Notes: generated from the letters alone by a model not told the origin. Counted from the stretch's first letter, positions 47,869-57,685 are shown. The stretch is 64,000 nt of DNA from Candidatus Tisiphia endosymbiont of Beris chalybata (GCF_964026555.1 NZ_OZ032159.1:1302001-1366000); one strand, 5' to 3'. A program made the numbers and translations.

Positions 47869-48035
47869 TTAGCTATTGTATTTATAATATAATCTCTTTG
47901 ATATAAGAAGCAGTATTTTTATATAATAGTGGGCGTTATACTGATAAGGGAAAAGTCTAAAGCACCTTGGCCAGTAGCCTATAATTTTTATTCATGATTA
48001 AAATTATGTTAGACTTTAGGATTTACGGAGAATAT

Positions 48036-48830
48036 ATGCAAAATAACATTGCTGGGTTACTTAATGGGAAAAAAGGGTTGATCACAGGAGTTGCTAACAA
48101 TTTATCAATATCTTGGGCTATTGCTCAAATAGCTAAAGAACATGGGGCGGACTTGGCCTTTACTTATCAAGGAGAAATACTTGAAAAACGTGTCATGCCA
48201 TTGGCAGAAGAGGTGGGATGTGATTTTGTGGTGCCCTGTGATGTAACTGATGAAAAATCTCTTGATTCGGTATTTGAAGTAGTTAAAAAAAAGTGGGGAA
48301 AGTTGGACTTTTTAGTACATTCGATAGCTTTTTCTGATAGAAATGAGTTAAAAGGAAGATATATAGATACAACATTACCAAATTTCCTTAATAGCATGAA
48401 TATATCATGTTATTCCTTAACCGCCTTAGCAAGGCGCGCTGAATCTTTAATGAAAGATGGTGGGCAAATCATTACTTTAACCTATTACGGGGCACAAAAA
48501 GTTGTACCAAATTATAACGTAATGGGCCTGGCTAAAGCGGCACTAGAGACTAGTGTAAAATATCTTGCATCTGATATGGGAGTGAATAATATTCGAGTAA
48601 ATGCAATATCTGCTGGGCCTATAAAAACTCTAGCCTCTAGTGGTATTAATGATTTTAAAAGCATGTTATCCATGCATGAGAATGCGGCCCCATTACGCAA
48701 AAACACCACTCAGCGTGATGTTGCGGGCGCTGCGTTATACCTACTTAGTGATTTATCATCGGGAGTTACGGGAGAAATACATTACGTAGATTGTGGGTTC
48801 AATACTACAATTGGCATGCAACCTAAGTAA
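48036..48830 (+). CDS. fabI: Enoyl-[acyl-carrier-protein] reductase FabI
   Basis: FabI reduces the enoyl-ACP double bond in the last step of each fatty acid elongation cycle. ATG at 48036 is chosen because GGAG stands 5 bases before it. A frame from 47994 adds 14 unsupported residues. The 264-residue product shows GKKGLITGVANNLSISWAIA, VVPCDVTDEKSLD, FLVHSIAF, the Tyr/Lys catalytic pair in VPNYNVMGLAKAALE and the substrate loop ISAGPIKTLASSGI. It is followed at its stop by a palindrome. It acts with the lipid-related lnt region only by position. Confidence 0.95.
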   Translation: MQNNIAGLLNGKKGLITGVANNLSISWAIAQIAKEHGADLAFTYQGEILEKRVMPLAEEVGCDFVVPCDVTDEKSLDSVFEVVKKKWGKLDFLVHSIAFSDRNELKGRYIDTTLPNFLNSMNISCYSLTALARRAESLMKDGGQIITLTYYGAQKVVPNYNVMGLAKAALETSVKYLASDMGVNNIRVNAISAGPIKTLASSGINDFKSMLSMHENAAPLRKNTTQRDVAGAALYLLSDLSSGVTGEIHYVDCGFNTTIGMQPK

Positions 48831-48980
48831 TACCATTTCCGAAAACTACATTAGCTTTAGGAGTACCAGTACAGTAGTATTAGGAGTACGAGTGCCCTGC
48901 ACCGGAGCGTACATATTAGTACGCAAGGAGGGAGATCATGAAGTAAGGCGAACGTAGATGATTAATTTTCGGAAATGGTA
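48831..48980 (+). repeat. 150-bp palindrome abutting the fabI stop codon
   Basis: TACCATTTCCGAAAA at the left and TTTTCGGAAATGGTA at the right are perfect inverted repeats of 15 bp. The centre (CATATTAGTACGC) is imperfectly symmetrical. The left end directly follows TAA of fabI, so the element was tolerated right at the stop. Confidence 0.75.
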
Positions 48981-49061
48981 TAATAAGCCTATTATATACG
49001 ATGCGCTCCTAGCTTTTCTTAAAGTTCCTAAAGTAACCTCAATTCGATATAACAATATTTA

Positions 49062-50654
49062 ATGGATAGCAAAATGTTAGAAGCAGCAAGCATAGAAAAT
49101 GCAATTCAATCCAATGCTTGGCCTTTTTTAGAAGCGAAAAAAGTCTTAGACAGAATTGGCCATACTCCCCCTGCTAAAGGTTATGTACTATTCGCAACAG
49201 GTTATGGACCATCAGGCTTGCCACATATTGGTACCTTTGCAGAAGTTGCGCGCTCCATCATGGTTCAGCAAGCTTTTAAACAATTATCAAATATCCCAAC
49301 TAGGCTGCTGTGTTTTTCTGATGATATGGATGGGTTACGCAAAGTGCCAAGCAATCTCCCTAACCCCGAAATGTTAGCCTCGCATCTAGGTAAATCTTTG
49401 ACCGCTATTCCAGATCCTTTTGGGGAGGCCCTAAGTTATGGGGATTATATGAATTCTAAATTACGCTCCTTCTTAGATAAATTTGGTTTTGAATATGAAT
49501 TTTTTAGTAGTACGCAGTGCTATAAGTCTGGAATGTTTGACCAAATGATGCTTAAAGTCATTGAAAAATATGATGAAATTATGGCTTTAATGTTACCAAG
49601 CTTTAGGAACGAGAGAAGGGCCACTTACTCCCCCTTCATGCCAATTTGTCCAAAAACTGGTATTGTATTGCAAGTACCTATTGTTAAAACTGATCTTAAA
49701 AACGGCACAATAACATACAAAGATGAACTCGATAATTTATTAGAAGTACCAGTAACAAAGGGACATTGTAAGCTCCAATGGAAACCTGATTTTGGTATGC
49801 GTTGGGCGGTGTTGCAGGTTGATTACGAAATGTATGGCAAAGACCATATGCCTAATGCAAGATTATATTCAGAAATTTGCCGAATTTTAGGGGGCACGGA
49901 ACCTGTACAATTCTTTTATGAATTATTTCTTAATGAACAGGGTGAAAAAATTTCTAAATCTAAAGGTAATAGTATTACTGTTGAGCAGTGGTTACAATAT
50001 GCCCCTATAGAAAGTATGGCCTTATTTATGTACCATAACCCAACACGAGCCAAACGTTTACATTTTGATGTTATACCTAAAAATGTTGATGAATATATTA
50101 TTTTCAATAAAAAATATCATGCAGAAACTGATCTAGTAAAGCGGTATAGCAATCCTGTGCATCATATTCATCACGGTCAAGTTCCTATCATTGAAACTTT
50201 TGGTCTTAGTTTTAGCCTGCTGTTGAATCTTGCTTCCGCTTGTAACCCAGAAGATAAGACGGTGCTGTGGGGGTTTATTAATAAATATACCCCAGAAGCC
50301 ACGCAAGAAAATGCTCCTTATCTTGATCATTTAATAGATTTTGCAATCCGCTATTATAATGATTTCATTAAAGCGAATAAAATATATGTAACCCCTAACA
50401 GTAAACAAAATATTATATTACAGCAATTGGTAGAGATGTTGTCCAGCTTACCTGGAGATAGCTCGGCGGAACAGGTACAAGAAAAAATTTATGAGATTGG
50501 TAATAACCATGGCTATCAGAATTTACGAGAATATTTTCAAGAATTATATCAAATATTGTTAGGGCAAACTGAAGGCCCACGGTTAGGTACTTTTGTAAAA
50601 CTTTTTGGTATTCAAGAAACGATTAATTTAATAACTCAGCGCATTACCTACTGA
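49062..50654 (+). CDS. lysS: Class I lysyl-tRNA synthetase
   Basis: Charges tRNA-Lys. This is the archaeal-type (class I) enzyme that Rickettsia and some other bacteria use in place of the common class II LysRS. The 530-residue protein has the HIGH-like motif [11 protein letters not shown] (residues 51-61) and the KMSKS-like motif [11 protein letters not shown], with the conserved [13 protein letters not shown] and [20 protein letters not shown] stretches and the C-terminal anticodon region ([16 protein letters not shown]). Starts at 49062 and 49074 (MLEAAS) are both possible. A palindrome fills most of the gap to fabI. Confidence 0.96.
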   Translation: MDSKMLEAASIENAIQSNAWPFLEAKKVLDRIGHTPPAKGYVLFATGYGPSGLPHIGTFAEVARSIMVQQAFKQLSNIPTRLLCFSDDMDGLRKVPSNLPNPEMLASHLGKSLTAIPDPFGEALSYGDYMNSKLRSFLDKFGFEYEFFSSTQCYKSGMFDQMMLKVIEKYDEIMALMLPSFRNERRATYSPFMPICPKTGIVLQVPIVKTDLKNGTITYKDELDNLLEVPVTKGHCKLQWKPDFGMRWAVLQVDYEMYGKDHMPNARLYSEICRILGGTEPVQFFYELFLNEQGEKISKSKGNSITVEQWLQYAPIESMALFMYHNPTRAKRLHFDVIPKNVDEYIIFNKKYHAETDLVKRYSNPVHHIHHGQVPIIETFGLSFSLLLNLASACNPEDKTVLWGFINKYTPEATQENAPYLDHLIDFAIRYYNDFIKANKIYVTPNSKQNIILQQLVEMLSSLPGDSSAEQVQEKIYEIGNNHGYQNLREYFQELYQILLGQTEGPRLGTFVKLFGIQETINLITQRITY

Positions 50655-50691
50655 GTTTCACAATATCATGAAGGGACTATAATTAATTGTT

Positions 50692-50741
50692 CTAGGTTCT
50701 TATATCTACTTATAACATATTTCTAAGATATAAGAACCTAG
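50692..50741 (+). repeat. 50-bp palindrome family F, copy 2
   Basis: CTAGGTTCTTATAT and ATATAAGAACCTAG arms around 22 bases. Differs from copy 1 only in the right part of the loop (ATTTCTAAG for ATCTCTAAA). It lies between the end of lysS and the start of tlyA. Confidence 0.85.
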
Positions 50742-50764
50742 GCAATGCATATAATTATGCTTAT

Positions 50765-51520
50765 ATGAGTAAAATAAGACTTGACAAATATCTAGTACAA
50801 TTAAAGTTAGTTGATAATATTGATTTGGCTAGAAGCCTGATAATCCAAGGCAAAGTATACATTAATCAGAAGGTTAGCATAAAGCCTGGCACGCAAATTT
50901 CGCCTAATTCTCCTGGCCCTCTCGATATTATTATCAAACAACCAAAGCATGATTATGTGTCACGAGGAGCTTTAAAGCTAATAGCTGCGTTAGAACATTT
51001 TAATATTGACCCGCAAGATTTAATCTGCTTAGATATAGGGGCAAGTACAGGCGGCTTTACTGAAGTTTTATTACGTAAAAAAGCTAAAAAGATTTTTGCA
51101 GTAGATGTAGGTTATGGAGAATTACATTACAAATTACGCAATAATCCTACAATTTCTGTTATTGAACGAACAAATGCTAGATATTTAACCATCAACCAGA
51201 TTACTCTCCCTCCTGACCTTATTGTTTGTGATGCTAGCTTTATTAGCCTCACAAAAATATTACCTACTTCAATTGAGCTCGCATCCTCTACCTGCAGGTT
51301 AGTAGCCCTAATTAAGCCGCAGTTTGAAGTAGGAAAAACCGAGGTAGGAATAGGGGGGATTGTACGGGATTCCTTCTTACGCCAGCGAGTATGTGATGAG
51401 ATTAAACACTGGTTAGAGTCCTATAATTTTAATATATACGGGATAATACCAAGCCCTATTTTAGGTGCAAAAGGTAACCAAGAATTCTTAATTTATGGGC
51501 AAAAATTACCAAAAAACTAA
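50765..51520 (+). CDS. tlyA: TlyA-family rRNA 2'-O-methyltransferase
   Basis: TlyA (hemolysin A) methylates 2'-OH of cytidines in 16S and 23S rRNA. The 251-residue protein has an N-terminal S4 RNA-binding domain (RLDKYLVQLKLVDNIDLARS, then YINQKVSIKPG) and a Rossmann-like methyltransferase domain: VSRGALKLIAALE, the SAM motif CLDIGASTGGFTEVLL, AVDVGYGELHYKLR, CDASFISLTKILP and LIKPQFEVGK. Length is normal. In mycobacteria TlyA governs capreomycin sensitivity; in other bacteria the role is mainly rRNA modification. Confidence 0.93.
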   Translation: MSKIRLDKYLVQLKLVDNIDLARSLIIQGKVYINQKVSIKPGTQISPNSPGPLDIIIKQPKHDYVSRGALKLIAALEHFNIDPQDLICLDIGASTGGFTEVLLRKKAKKIFAVDVGYGELHYKLRNNPTISVIERTNARYLTINQITLPPDLIVCDASFISLTKILPTSIELASSTCRLVALIKPQFEVGKTEVGIGGIVRDSFLRQRVCDEIKHWLESYNFNIYGIIPSPILGAKGNQEFLIYGQKLPKN

Positions 51521-51573
51521 CAGTAGACTTCTTTCGATACGAGCTCTCAAAGAACTCTACTAAAAACAACAAT

Positions 51574-51866
51574 TCGGCAAAGGCAGTATATACTCTTCGC
51601 CTTTCAAGAGTTGTTTTGTCATTAGACCTCTTGCATAACCTAATCTAATTGGTAATTTTGTCGTCGAAACTCCTCTCTGTTCCTCACGTACGTCTATGTA
51701 CGCTGCGGTACTCGACTTCGTTTCTCCTAAAAATTCTTCAATTATCTTTAGGTTATGCAAGAGGTCTATTTTATCAAAGTTTCGCGTGCTCACGTACTAA
51801 TATGTACGCTCTGCGCGCTCACCCCTGGCAAATAAAATCCAATTCTTGAAGTACGAGCAGTATATA
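51574..51866 (+). repeat. Family B-like palindrome split by a nested family A element
   Basis: The left part begins about 51577 (TATACTCTTCGCCTTTC, then GTTGTTTTGTC) and the right part ends CAATTCTTGAAGTACGAGCAG then TATA at about 51865. Between them lies the 146-bp family A copy. Without it the two parts join as in intact family B copies (TTTTTTATTTTATC). The region between tlyA and tyrS holds no gene. Confidence 0.8.
51623..51768 (+). repeat. Palindromic element family A, 146 bp, nested in a family B element
   Basis: Starts TAGACCTCTTGCATAACC, ends GGTTATGCAAGAGGTCTA, with TGTCAT on the left and TTTTATC on the right. The sequence is very close to the copies at 7101 and 47061, implying recent movement. 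It lies inside a family B palindrome. Confidence 0.93.
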
Positions 51867-51872
51867 GTGTTT

Positions 51873-53108
51873 TTATATTAATCTTAGTAAGCAATGTTTT
51901 TTCTTGCCTAAGGTAACTCTTATAACCTGTTGGTCATCGGCAAAACTTTTATCAATCATAATATTCTCATCCTGTATTAGCTGATCGTTAATTTTGACCC
52001 CTTTGCCTCTAATTAACCTACGTCCTTCAGATTTTGAGCTAGCAAGTCCTGCTTCATGCAGCAGTTCATAAACTGCAATGCCTCCTCCTAATCTTTCCTC
52101 CGGGATGTCTATTGTGGGAAGCTGCGATCCCATTTGGCCTTGTTCAAACACATTAGTGGCAGTTTCTAATGCTAACTCAGCAGCCTGATTACCATGGCAA
52201 ATTTGAGTTAAATTAAAGGCTAATTGCTTTTTAGCAGTATTAATATCTGTAATAGTAAGGGCCATAAATTTTTGCATCTGCTCCTCAGTAAATTCAGTAT
52301 ATATCTTAGCAAAACGAATTACATCTTGATCCGCACAATTTCTCCAATACTGATAATATTCATAAGGACTTAACATCTCGCTACTGAGCCATACAGCCCC
52401 CCCAGCAGTTTTACCCATCTTATGGCCTGCTGCTGTAGTTAGCAAAGGAGTAGTGATCCCAAATACCTCTTTGTTCATTAGCTTTTTTGTTAAATCAACT
52501 CCCATTACTATATTACCCCACTGGTCGCTACCTCCTATCTGCAGTGAACAATAATATTCTTTATTTAAATAATAAAAATCATAAGCTTGTAACAACATAT
52601 AATTAAACTCCAAAAAACTCATATGCTGCTCACGATCTAAACGTAATCTTACAGATTCCATCGACAACATCCGATTTACTGAGAAAAAGCTACCAAAATC
52701 GCGAAGAAAATCTAAATAATTTAAGGATTCTAGCCACTGCGCGTTATCAATCAATAAAGCCTCATCAGCCCCTTCCCCAAATCGAATAAACTTGGCAAGA
52801 GTATTCTTAATTCCTGCTGCATTTTTAGCAATTTCTTCTTTGTTCAGAGCATTCCTTGCCGTATCTTTACCAGTAGGATCTCCAATTTTACTAGTAGCTC
52901 CCCCGATAATGACAATAGCTTTATGGCCATATTGTTGCAATAAACGTAATATCATAATTTGCATAAGGCTACCAACGTGCAAAGATTCTGCAGTACAATC
53001 GAACCCTATATAAGCAACTATCTTACCCTTATTCATCACTTCTGTTAATCTCTCTAAATCAGTACATTGATATAGAAAGCCTCTATCTTTAAATTCCTTA
53101 ATAAACAT
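51873..53108 (-). CDS. tyrS: Tyrosyl-tRNA synthetase
   Basis: Charges tRNA-Tyr. ATG at 53108 ([15 protein letters not shown]) is chosen. A longer frame from 53231 is made of a family H repeat. The 411-residue class I enzyme has [20 protein letters not shown] with the HIGH-like [24 protein letters not shown], and the KMSKS-like [13 protein letters not shown]-terminal S4 domain ([20 protein letters not shown]) recognises the anticodon arm. It is flanked by repeats on both sides, so transcription is probably alone. Confidence 0.95.
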   Translation of the reverse strand: MFIKEFKDRGFLYQCTDLERLTEVMNKGKIVAYIGFDCTAESLHVGSLMQIMILRLLQQYGHKAIVIIGGATSKIGDPTGKDTARNALNKEEIAKNAAGIKNTLAKFIRFGEGADEALLIDNAQWLESLNYLDFLRDFGSFFSVNRMLSMESVRLRLDREQHMSFLEFNYMLLQAYDFYYLNKEYYCSLQIGGSDQWGNIVMGVDLTKKLMNKEVFGITTPLLTTAAGHKMGKTAGGAVWLSSEMLSPYEYYQYWRNCADQDVIRFAKIYTEFTEEQMQKFMALTITDINTAKKQLAFNLTQICHGNQAAELALETATNVFEQGQMGSQLPTIDIPEERLGGGIAVYELLHEAGLASSKSEGRRLIRGKGVKINDQLIQDENIMIDKSFADDQQVIRVTLGKKKHCLLRLI

Positions 53109-53130
53109 ATATTTTCTTAAAATTGAGATA

Positions 53131-53282
53131 TATACTGCTCGCACCTGAAGAGTTGGTATACGAAGGTCAACTTCAAGAAGAGCTAGGAGTGTCAAAGTCG
53201 AGAAGCGCAGCGTACTATAGTACGTGAGCATCGCAGATCTTTAGGGCACAACGACGCCAATTCTTGAAGTTCCTAGAGTATA
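53131..53282 (+). repeat. Palindromic element family H, 152 bp
   Basis: Begins TATACTGCTCGCACCTGAAG and ends GTTCCTAGAGTATA, with AACTTCAAGAAGAGCTAGG and ACGCCAATTCTTGAAG arms around a GTACTATAGTACGTGAGC centre. It is the most complete H copy here and lies immediately upstream of tyrS. Confidence 0.85.
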
Positions 53283-53386
53283 CTCCTCTGATATGAATTT
53301 GCATGCGTCGTTGCTCAAATAGCTTGCCTATTATATATAGGCTCTACCATCGCGCCTAGCAGCAAAATCATCGGAAGAGGAGTATA
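53279..53386 (-). repeat. Palindromic element family E, 108 bp
   Basis: Starts TATACTCCTCTGATATGAA, ends CATCGGAAGAGGAGTATA. The orientation is opposite to the copy in the fad gene. Its left TATA overlaps the right TATA of the family H element, as in the tandem arrangement in the fad gene. Confidence 0.85.
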
Positions 53387-53417
53387 TTAGACTTCTTATG
53401 GTATTAATGTTAAATCT

Positions 53418-54263
53418 CTACCCTTCAGTTATAATAATTTTTGGGATCATCCCCTCTCCCCCTGCTACTTCTACCAGTGCATTACTTTCTAAGCTTTGAG
53501 TAGACCTCTTTCCAAGCTCTCTTGCTGCTTGAGTGCTCAAATTCTCAGCTGCGCCCAAGCACTCTGAGGTTTGGGGCAAAGGCTCTTCTCCACCTTCCCT
53601 ATTCGATGCGGGTTTCACAAGAGATTTAGTATCTGTAATTGCTACTTCACCAGCTGCTACTTCATCCCTTTCTAAAGAGTCACACAGTAAATTTTTTCCT
53701 AGACCCGGCGTTAATTTCTTACTAAGCGCAGTAGCAGAAAACCCCAGGAATTTACCAAGTGTATACACTATACTATTGCTATTACCTTCTTGAATATTAT
53801 TATCAACCCTACCATATATCTTATATCCCAATAATTCATAGTTAATATTGAGGGAATTTAGCCTCGCCGCGGCTTGTAATGCTTTGTCCCAACAATCGGT
53901 AATTTCAGATTCAGTACCGATCTTAACTATTTTTTCTTTTTGTCCGGGCTGATATAGCCCATAAAATTCTCCAACATCAGGTCTATTACAGTGAGTCTTA
54001 TGGGAATATTGTACTACTCTTAAAAGATCACCACTCCAACCTATTGGTTTGAATTGTTCTGTAGTTCTATCACATGATAATCCATGTAATTCATCTATAA
54101 TATTTCCTTTTTCATCATATCTAACGTAAAATAAATGAGCGGCGCCAATAGGTATTCTCCAACCTATAAAAGGTAAGGTTATTCCAAGACTAAATTCCCT
54201 TAACGCTATTTTATGTATAAGCGCGGTTTCTTGATTGGGTGTCTCCTGATCTTCTAGCGGCAT
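53418..54263 (-). CDS. Unknown protein; candidate papain-like fold in the N-terminal half
   Basis: The 281-residue product has no signal peptide. The N-terminal part (residues 1-180) contains GAAHLFYVRYDEKGNIIDEL followed by HGLSCDRTT, and later QEGNSNSIVYTLGKFLG. The arrangement of a His near an ordered strand and a later NSNS-helix resembles papain-like amidase domains seen in bacterial secreted proteins, but I cannot name the family. A predicted Cys nucleophile is not obvious. The C-terminal 90 residues are low-complexity and rich in Glu, Ser, Ala and Gly, possibly repeat-derived. The neighbourhood is repeat-rich. A secreted effector role would be a guess. Confidence 0.5.
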   Translation of the reverse strand: MPLEDQETPNQETALIHKIALREFSLGITLPFIGWRIPIGAAHLFYVRYDEKGNIIDELHGLSCDRTTEQFKPIGWSGDLLRVVQYSHKTHCNRPDVGEFYGLYQPGQKEKIVKIGTESEITDCWDKALQAAARLNSLNINYELLGYKIYGRVDNNIQEGNSNSIVYTLGKFLGFSATALSKKLTPGLGKNLLCDSLERDEVAAGEVAITDTKSLVKPASNREGGEEPLPQTSECLGAAENLSTQAARELGKRSTQSLESNALVEVAGGEGMIPKIIITEG

Positions 54264-54291
54264 AAATTATCCTCATAAATAAAAATTTCTA

Positions 54292-54341
54292 CTAGGTTTT
54301 TATATCTACTTATAACATATTTCTAAGATATAAGAACCTAG
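54292..54341 (+). repeat. 50-bp palindrome family F, copy 3
   Basis: CTAGGTTTTTATAT and ATATAAGAACCTAG arms with the same 22-base centre as copy 2 apart from one arm mismatch. It lies just upstream of the unknown gene at 53418-54263. Confidence 0.85.
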
Positions 54342-54399
54342 TAATAATATTTTAAAAAAACTAAAAAAGCAACGTACCAAATCATATAGGCTTTCTCCA

Positions 54400-54478
54400 C
54401 GGAAGTAACTTTCTGTAACAAAATTACCAAAGATTAGCAAAATTACCAATTAGAGTAGGTTATGTAAGAAGTTTATTG
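54400..54478. repeat. Decayed family A end upstream of ppdK
   Basis: AAAATTACCAATTAGAGTAGG and TTATGTAAGAAGTTTATTG match the right end of family A (CAATTAGATTAGGTTATGCAA). The left half is lost or diverged. It lies about 55 bp before the ppdK start. Confidence 0.5.
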
Positions 54479-54530
54479 CACCCTATCATTCCATATTGTA
54501 TAACTACAGGCAAAAATTATTTTGGTATTT

Positions 54531-57185
54531 ATGAATAAATGGATCTACTATTTTGGGGCTAAAGGTAGTAACGGTAATGCACAAATGCAAGATATTTTAG
54601 GAAGTAAAGGGGCCGGCCTAGCTGAAATGTCTAACTTAAAATTACCTATTCCAGACGGATTCACTATTACTACCGAGCTTTGTGATTATTTTTACCAAAA
54701 TAATTATAATTTACCGCAGGATTTTATTCAAGATCTAAGGCTAGCGATTAAAAACTTAGAAACAACTACAGGCAAAATTTTTGGTGATAATACAAACCCC
54801 TTACTACTATCTGTACGTTCTGGGTCCCAAGCCTCTATGCCAGGGATGATGGATACTATACTTAACCTTGGGATCAATGATGAAGTATGTGCAGCCTTAT
54901 TACGTACTACTAACAATCAACTATTTGCTTTTGATAGTTATCGTAGATTCCTAGAAATGTATGGCTCTATGGTAATGGCGATTCCCCAGGGAATATTTAA
55001 AGATATTTTAGAAATCCAGAAAAGCAAACATAATATCTATCAAGAAAGTGAATTTACTTGTGAGTTCTTTAAAAAAATAATAGAGGAATTTAAAGATATC
55101 ATTTTAAATAATTCTACCACTAACTTCACTGATCCTTACCTGCAGTTAGAACAATCCATTACAGCAGTATTAAAATCGTGGATGAGTGAAAGAGCCATAA
55201 CTTATCGAAAACTAAATAACATACCAGACAGCTTGGGTACCGCAATTAATGTGCAGTCAATGGTTTTTGGAAATCTTGGCAATGATTCTGCAACAGGGGT
55301 AGTGTTTACCCGTAATCCTTCAACCGGCGAGAATAAGATTTTTGGCGAATATTTAATTAACGCGCAAGGGGAAGATGTGGTATCGGGCACTAGAACTCCT
55401 AGCGTTATTACTGCAACTGAGCTAGATTTAGAGCGTTCCATGCAACATCTTATGCCTGAATCATTTCATCAACTGCAAGAAATTTGTAGGAAATTAGAAT
55501 TACATTATTTAGATGCTCAAGATATAGAATTTACCATTGAAAAAGGGAAATTATATTTATTACAAACACGCAGGGCTAAAAGAACCGCATTAGCTAGCAT
55601 TAAAATTGCTACAGATATGGTTGAGGAAAAGCTTATTACTAAACAACAAGCCTTAATGCGTATTGAGCCGGAATCATTAAATCAGCTTTTGCATACTGCA
55701 ATTGATTATAGTAAGACCAGCGATCCTATTGGGAAAGGGTTACCTGCTTCACCAGGCGCCGCGACCGGGATAGTAGTTTTCTCACCTTACGACGCTGAAA
55801 AAATGTCTCATCATCATAAAGTAATTTTAGTACGTCATGATACTAGTCCTGATGATATAAGTGGTATGCATATTGCAGCAGGAGTACTCACACGTAAAGG
55901 CGGCATGACCTCCCATGCAGCGGTAGTTGCAAGAGGGATGGGAAAACCTTGCGTATGCGGAGCCAATGATATCATAATAGATGAGAAGAAACAATTATTT
56001 AAAGCAGGTAATAGTATAGTGCATTATGGGGAAGTGATTACTATAGATGGAACAACGGGGAAAATATTTTTAGGAGAAGCGCCGTTAATTCAACCTACTT
56101 TCACTAAAGAATTTCAAACGATTTTAGAATGGGCAGATGAGATAGCAACTTTAAAAGTCAGAAGCAATGCTGAAACTATATTAGATACCTCTACTTCTGT
56201 GAAATTTGGTGCTACAGGGATTGGCTTATGTAGAACAGAGCATATGTTTTTTGATACTAATAAAATTCCTTTAGTACGAGAAATGATTATTGCTCCTAGT
56301 AACGAATATAGGAAACATGCCATAGAGAAATTACTACCCTTACAAATACAAGATTTTAAAGCGATATTCCGAATTATGCATGATAAACCTATCAATATAA
56401 GATTACTTGACCCGCCTCTTCATGAATTTCTACCCACTACAGAACTTGATAAACAAAACTTATCCAACTCTATGAATTTACCTTTAAGTATAGTGCAGCA
56501 GCGCTTGCATGCATTATATGAAGTAAATCCTATGCTAGGCCATAGAGGTTGCCGTTTAGGTATTACTTACCCTGAAATTTACCAAATGCAGGTAAAAGCA
56601 ATCTTAACGGCGGCCAGGGAACTACAAGTCGAAGAAGGTAAAAATACTATTTTAGAATTAATGATACCTTTAATTAGTGAAGTTAATGAACTTAAAACTT
56701 TGAAAGAATACATAAAAAACATTATTACAGATATCGAGACTATTTATAAATGTAAATTTGATTTAACCCTTGGCACTATGATTGAACTTCCAAGAGCCGC
56801 TTTGCAAGCTGAGAAAATCGCCGCGGAAATAGATTATTTTAGTTTTGGCACTAATGATTTGACCCAAACCACCTACGGTATTTCTAGGGACGATGTTGCA
56901 TCATTTTTCCCAGATTACTTAGAGAAAAAAATCTTTGCCTTTGACCCTTTTAATAAGTTAGATGTAGAAGGGGTAGGGGAACTGATTACTATAGCTATCA
57001 AACGTGGTTTACAGGCTAACCCTAAATTAAAATTGGGAGTGTGTGGTGAACATGCGGGTAATCCTGAATCGATAGATTTTTTCTATAAAGCTGGTATCCA
57101 CTATATTTCCTGTTCGCCTTATCGCATCCCTATTGCACGAGTTGCAGCAGCGCAAGCAAAAATAAAGATGGATAATCAAGAATAA
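54531..57185 (+). CDS. ppdK: Pyruvate, phosphate dikinase
   Basis: PPDK interconverts pyruvate, ATP and phosphate with PEP, AMP and pyrophosphate. ATG at 54531 (MNKWIYYFGAKG) is chosen; the longer frame starts TTG at 54522. The 884-residue protein has the ATP-grasp domain (SVRSGSQASMPGMMDTILNLG), the phosphohistidine swivel GMTSHAAVVARGMGKPCVCG and a C-terminal TIM barrel with TGIGLCRTEHMFF, the VNPMLGHRGCRLG segment and KLGVCGEHAGNP. In Rickettsiaceae with incomplete glycolysis, it may supply PEP from pyruvate. It is followed 20 bp downstream by a small secreted protein gene. Confidence 0.96.
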   Translation: MNKWIYYFGAKGSNGNAQMQDILGSKGAGLAEMSNLKLPIPDGFTITTELCDYFYQNNYNLPQDFIQDLRLAIKNLETTTGKIFGDNTNPLLLSVRSGSQASMPGMMDTILNLGINDEVCAALLRTTNNQLFAFDSYRRFLEMYGSMVMAIPQGIFKDILEIQKSKHNIYQESEFTCEFFKKIIEEFKDIILNNSTTNFTDPYLQLEQSITAVLKSWMSERAITYRKLNNIPDSLGTAINVQSMVFGNLGNDSATGVVFTRNPSTGENKIFGEYLINAQGEDVVSGTRTPSVITATELDLERSMQHLMPESFHQLQEICRKLELHYLDAQDIEFTIEKGKLYLLQTRRAKRTALASIKIATDMVEEKLITKQQALMRIEPESLNQLLHTAIDYSKTSDPIGKGLPASPGAATGIVVFSPYDAEKMSHHHKVILVRHDTSPDDISGMHIAAGVLTRKGGMTSHAAVVARGMGKPCVCGANDIIIDEKKQLFKAGNSIVHYGEVITIDGTTGKIFLGEAPLIQPTFTKEFQTILEWADEIATLKVRSNAETILDTSTSVKFGATGIGLCRTEHMFFDTNKIPLVREMIIAPSNEYRKHAIEKLLPLQIQDFKAIFRIMHDKPINIRLLDPPLHEFLPTTELDKQNLSNSMNLPLSIVQQRLHALYEVNPMLGHRGCRLGITYPEIYQMQVKAILTAARELQVEEGKNTILELMIPLISEVNELKTLKEYIKNIITDIETIYKCKFDLTLGTMIELPRAALQAEKIAAEIDYFSFGTNDLTQTTYGISRDDVASFFPDYLEKKIFAFDPFNKLDVEGVGELITIAIKRGLQANPKLKLGVCGEHAGNPESIDFFYKAGIHYISCSPYRIPIARVAAAQAKIKMDNQE

Positions 57186-57205
57186 ATCTTAAATGAGGAA
57201 ATGTA

Positions 57206-57685
57206 ATGTATATTAAAATACAGCTAATACTATCAATAATTTTATTCACAATACCTAATTGTTATTCTAATAATGATAATAACCTCTATCAAGACCCAAT
57301 TACAAATGAAGGGGAAAATGATATTTTACCTAAATATATTAGGAATACTGTAAAGGTAAAGAAAGGTAGTTATGTTGATATTGTAAATTTCCTCCCCTCG
57401 GAAACTACATTTTCTATTAAAGAAGCTGGACAAAAAATTATAATACCAAAAGAACCAACTCAAAGAGACCGAATATTAGAGATGAAATTTGGCCCAAGTA
57501 AAACTGAGCAACAACAACTCAAAAAAGATTTAGACACTCAAACTCTTTTTGAGCTACAACGGCGACATTTGGACCTGTTGTTGCATCAGCAGATGTTGCG
57601 TCAACAGCAGGAGCAGCGGAAGCAAGAGAGTGGCGGGCAGCAGTTCAAGGCAGAAAATACTATAGCTAGCCCGTTCATTTTCTAG
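57206..57685 (+). CDS. Small secreted protein with a Gln/Arg-rich C-terminus
   Basis: The 159-residue protein has a signal peptide (MYIKIQLILSIILFTIPNCYS, cleavage near residue 21). The C-terminal 50 residues are a charged helix rich in Gln, Leu, His and Arg (LFELQRRHLDLLLHQQMLRQ, then QQEQRKQE), likely coiled coil. GAGGAAATGTA before the ATG is a clear Shine-Dalgarno. It sits 20 bp after ppdK and 90 bp before truB. I recognise no family. It could be a periplasmic or exported lineage-specific protein. Confidence 0.6.
   Translation: MYIKIQLILSIILFTIPNCYSNNDNNLYQDPITNEGENDILPKYIRNTVKVKKGSYVDIVNFLPSETTFSIKEAGQKIIIPKEPTQRDRILEMKFGPSKTEQQQLKKDLDTQTLFELQRRHLDLLLHQQMLRQQQEQRKQESGGQQFKAENTIASPFIF

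Noticed and set aside
51560..51793. 77-codon minus-strand frame (reads [12 protein letters not shown])
   Set aside because: It is the family A element's own open strand with random flanks, not an independent gene.
53109..53231. N-terminal extension of tyrS
   Set aside because: The extra 41 codons are family H DNA and have no match to TyrRS; the normal start is 53108.
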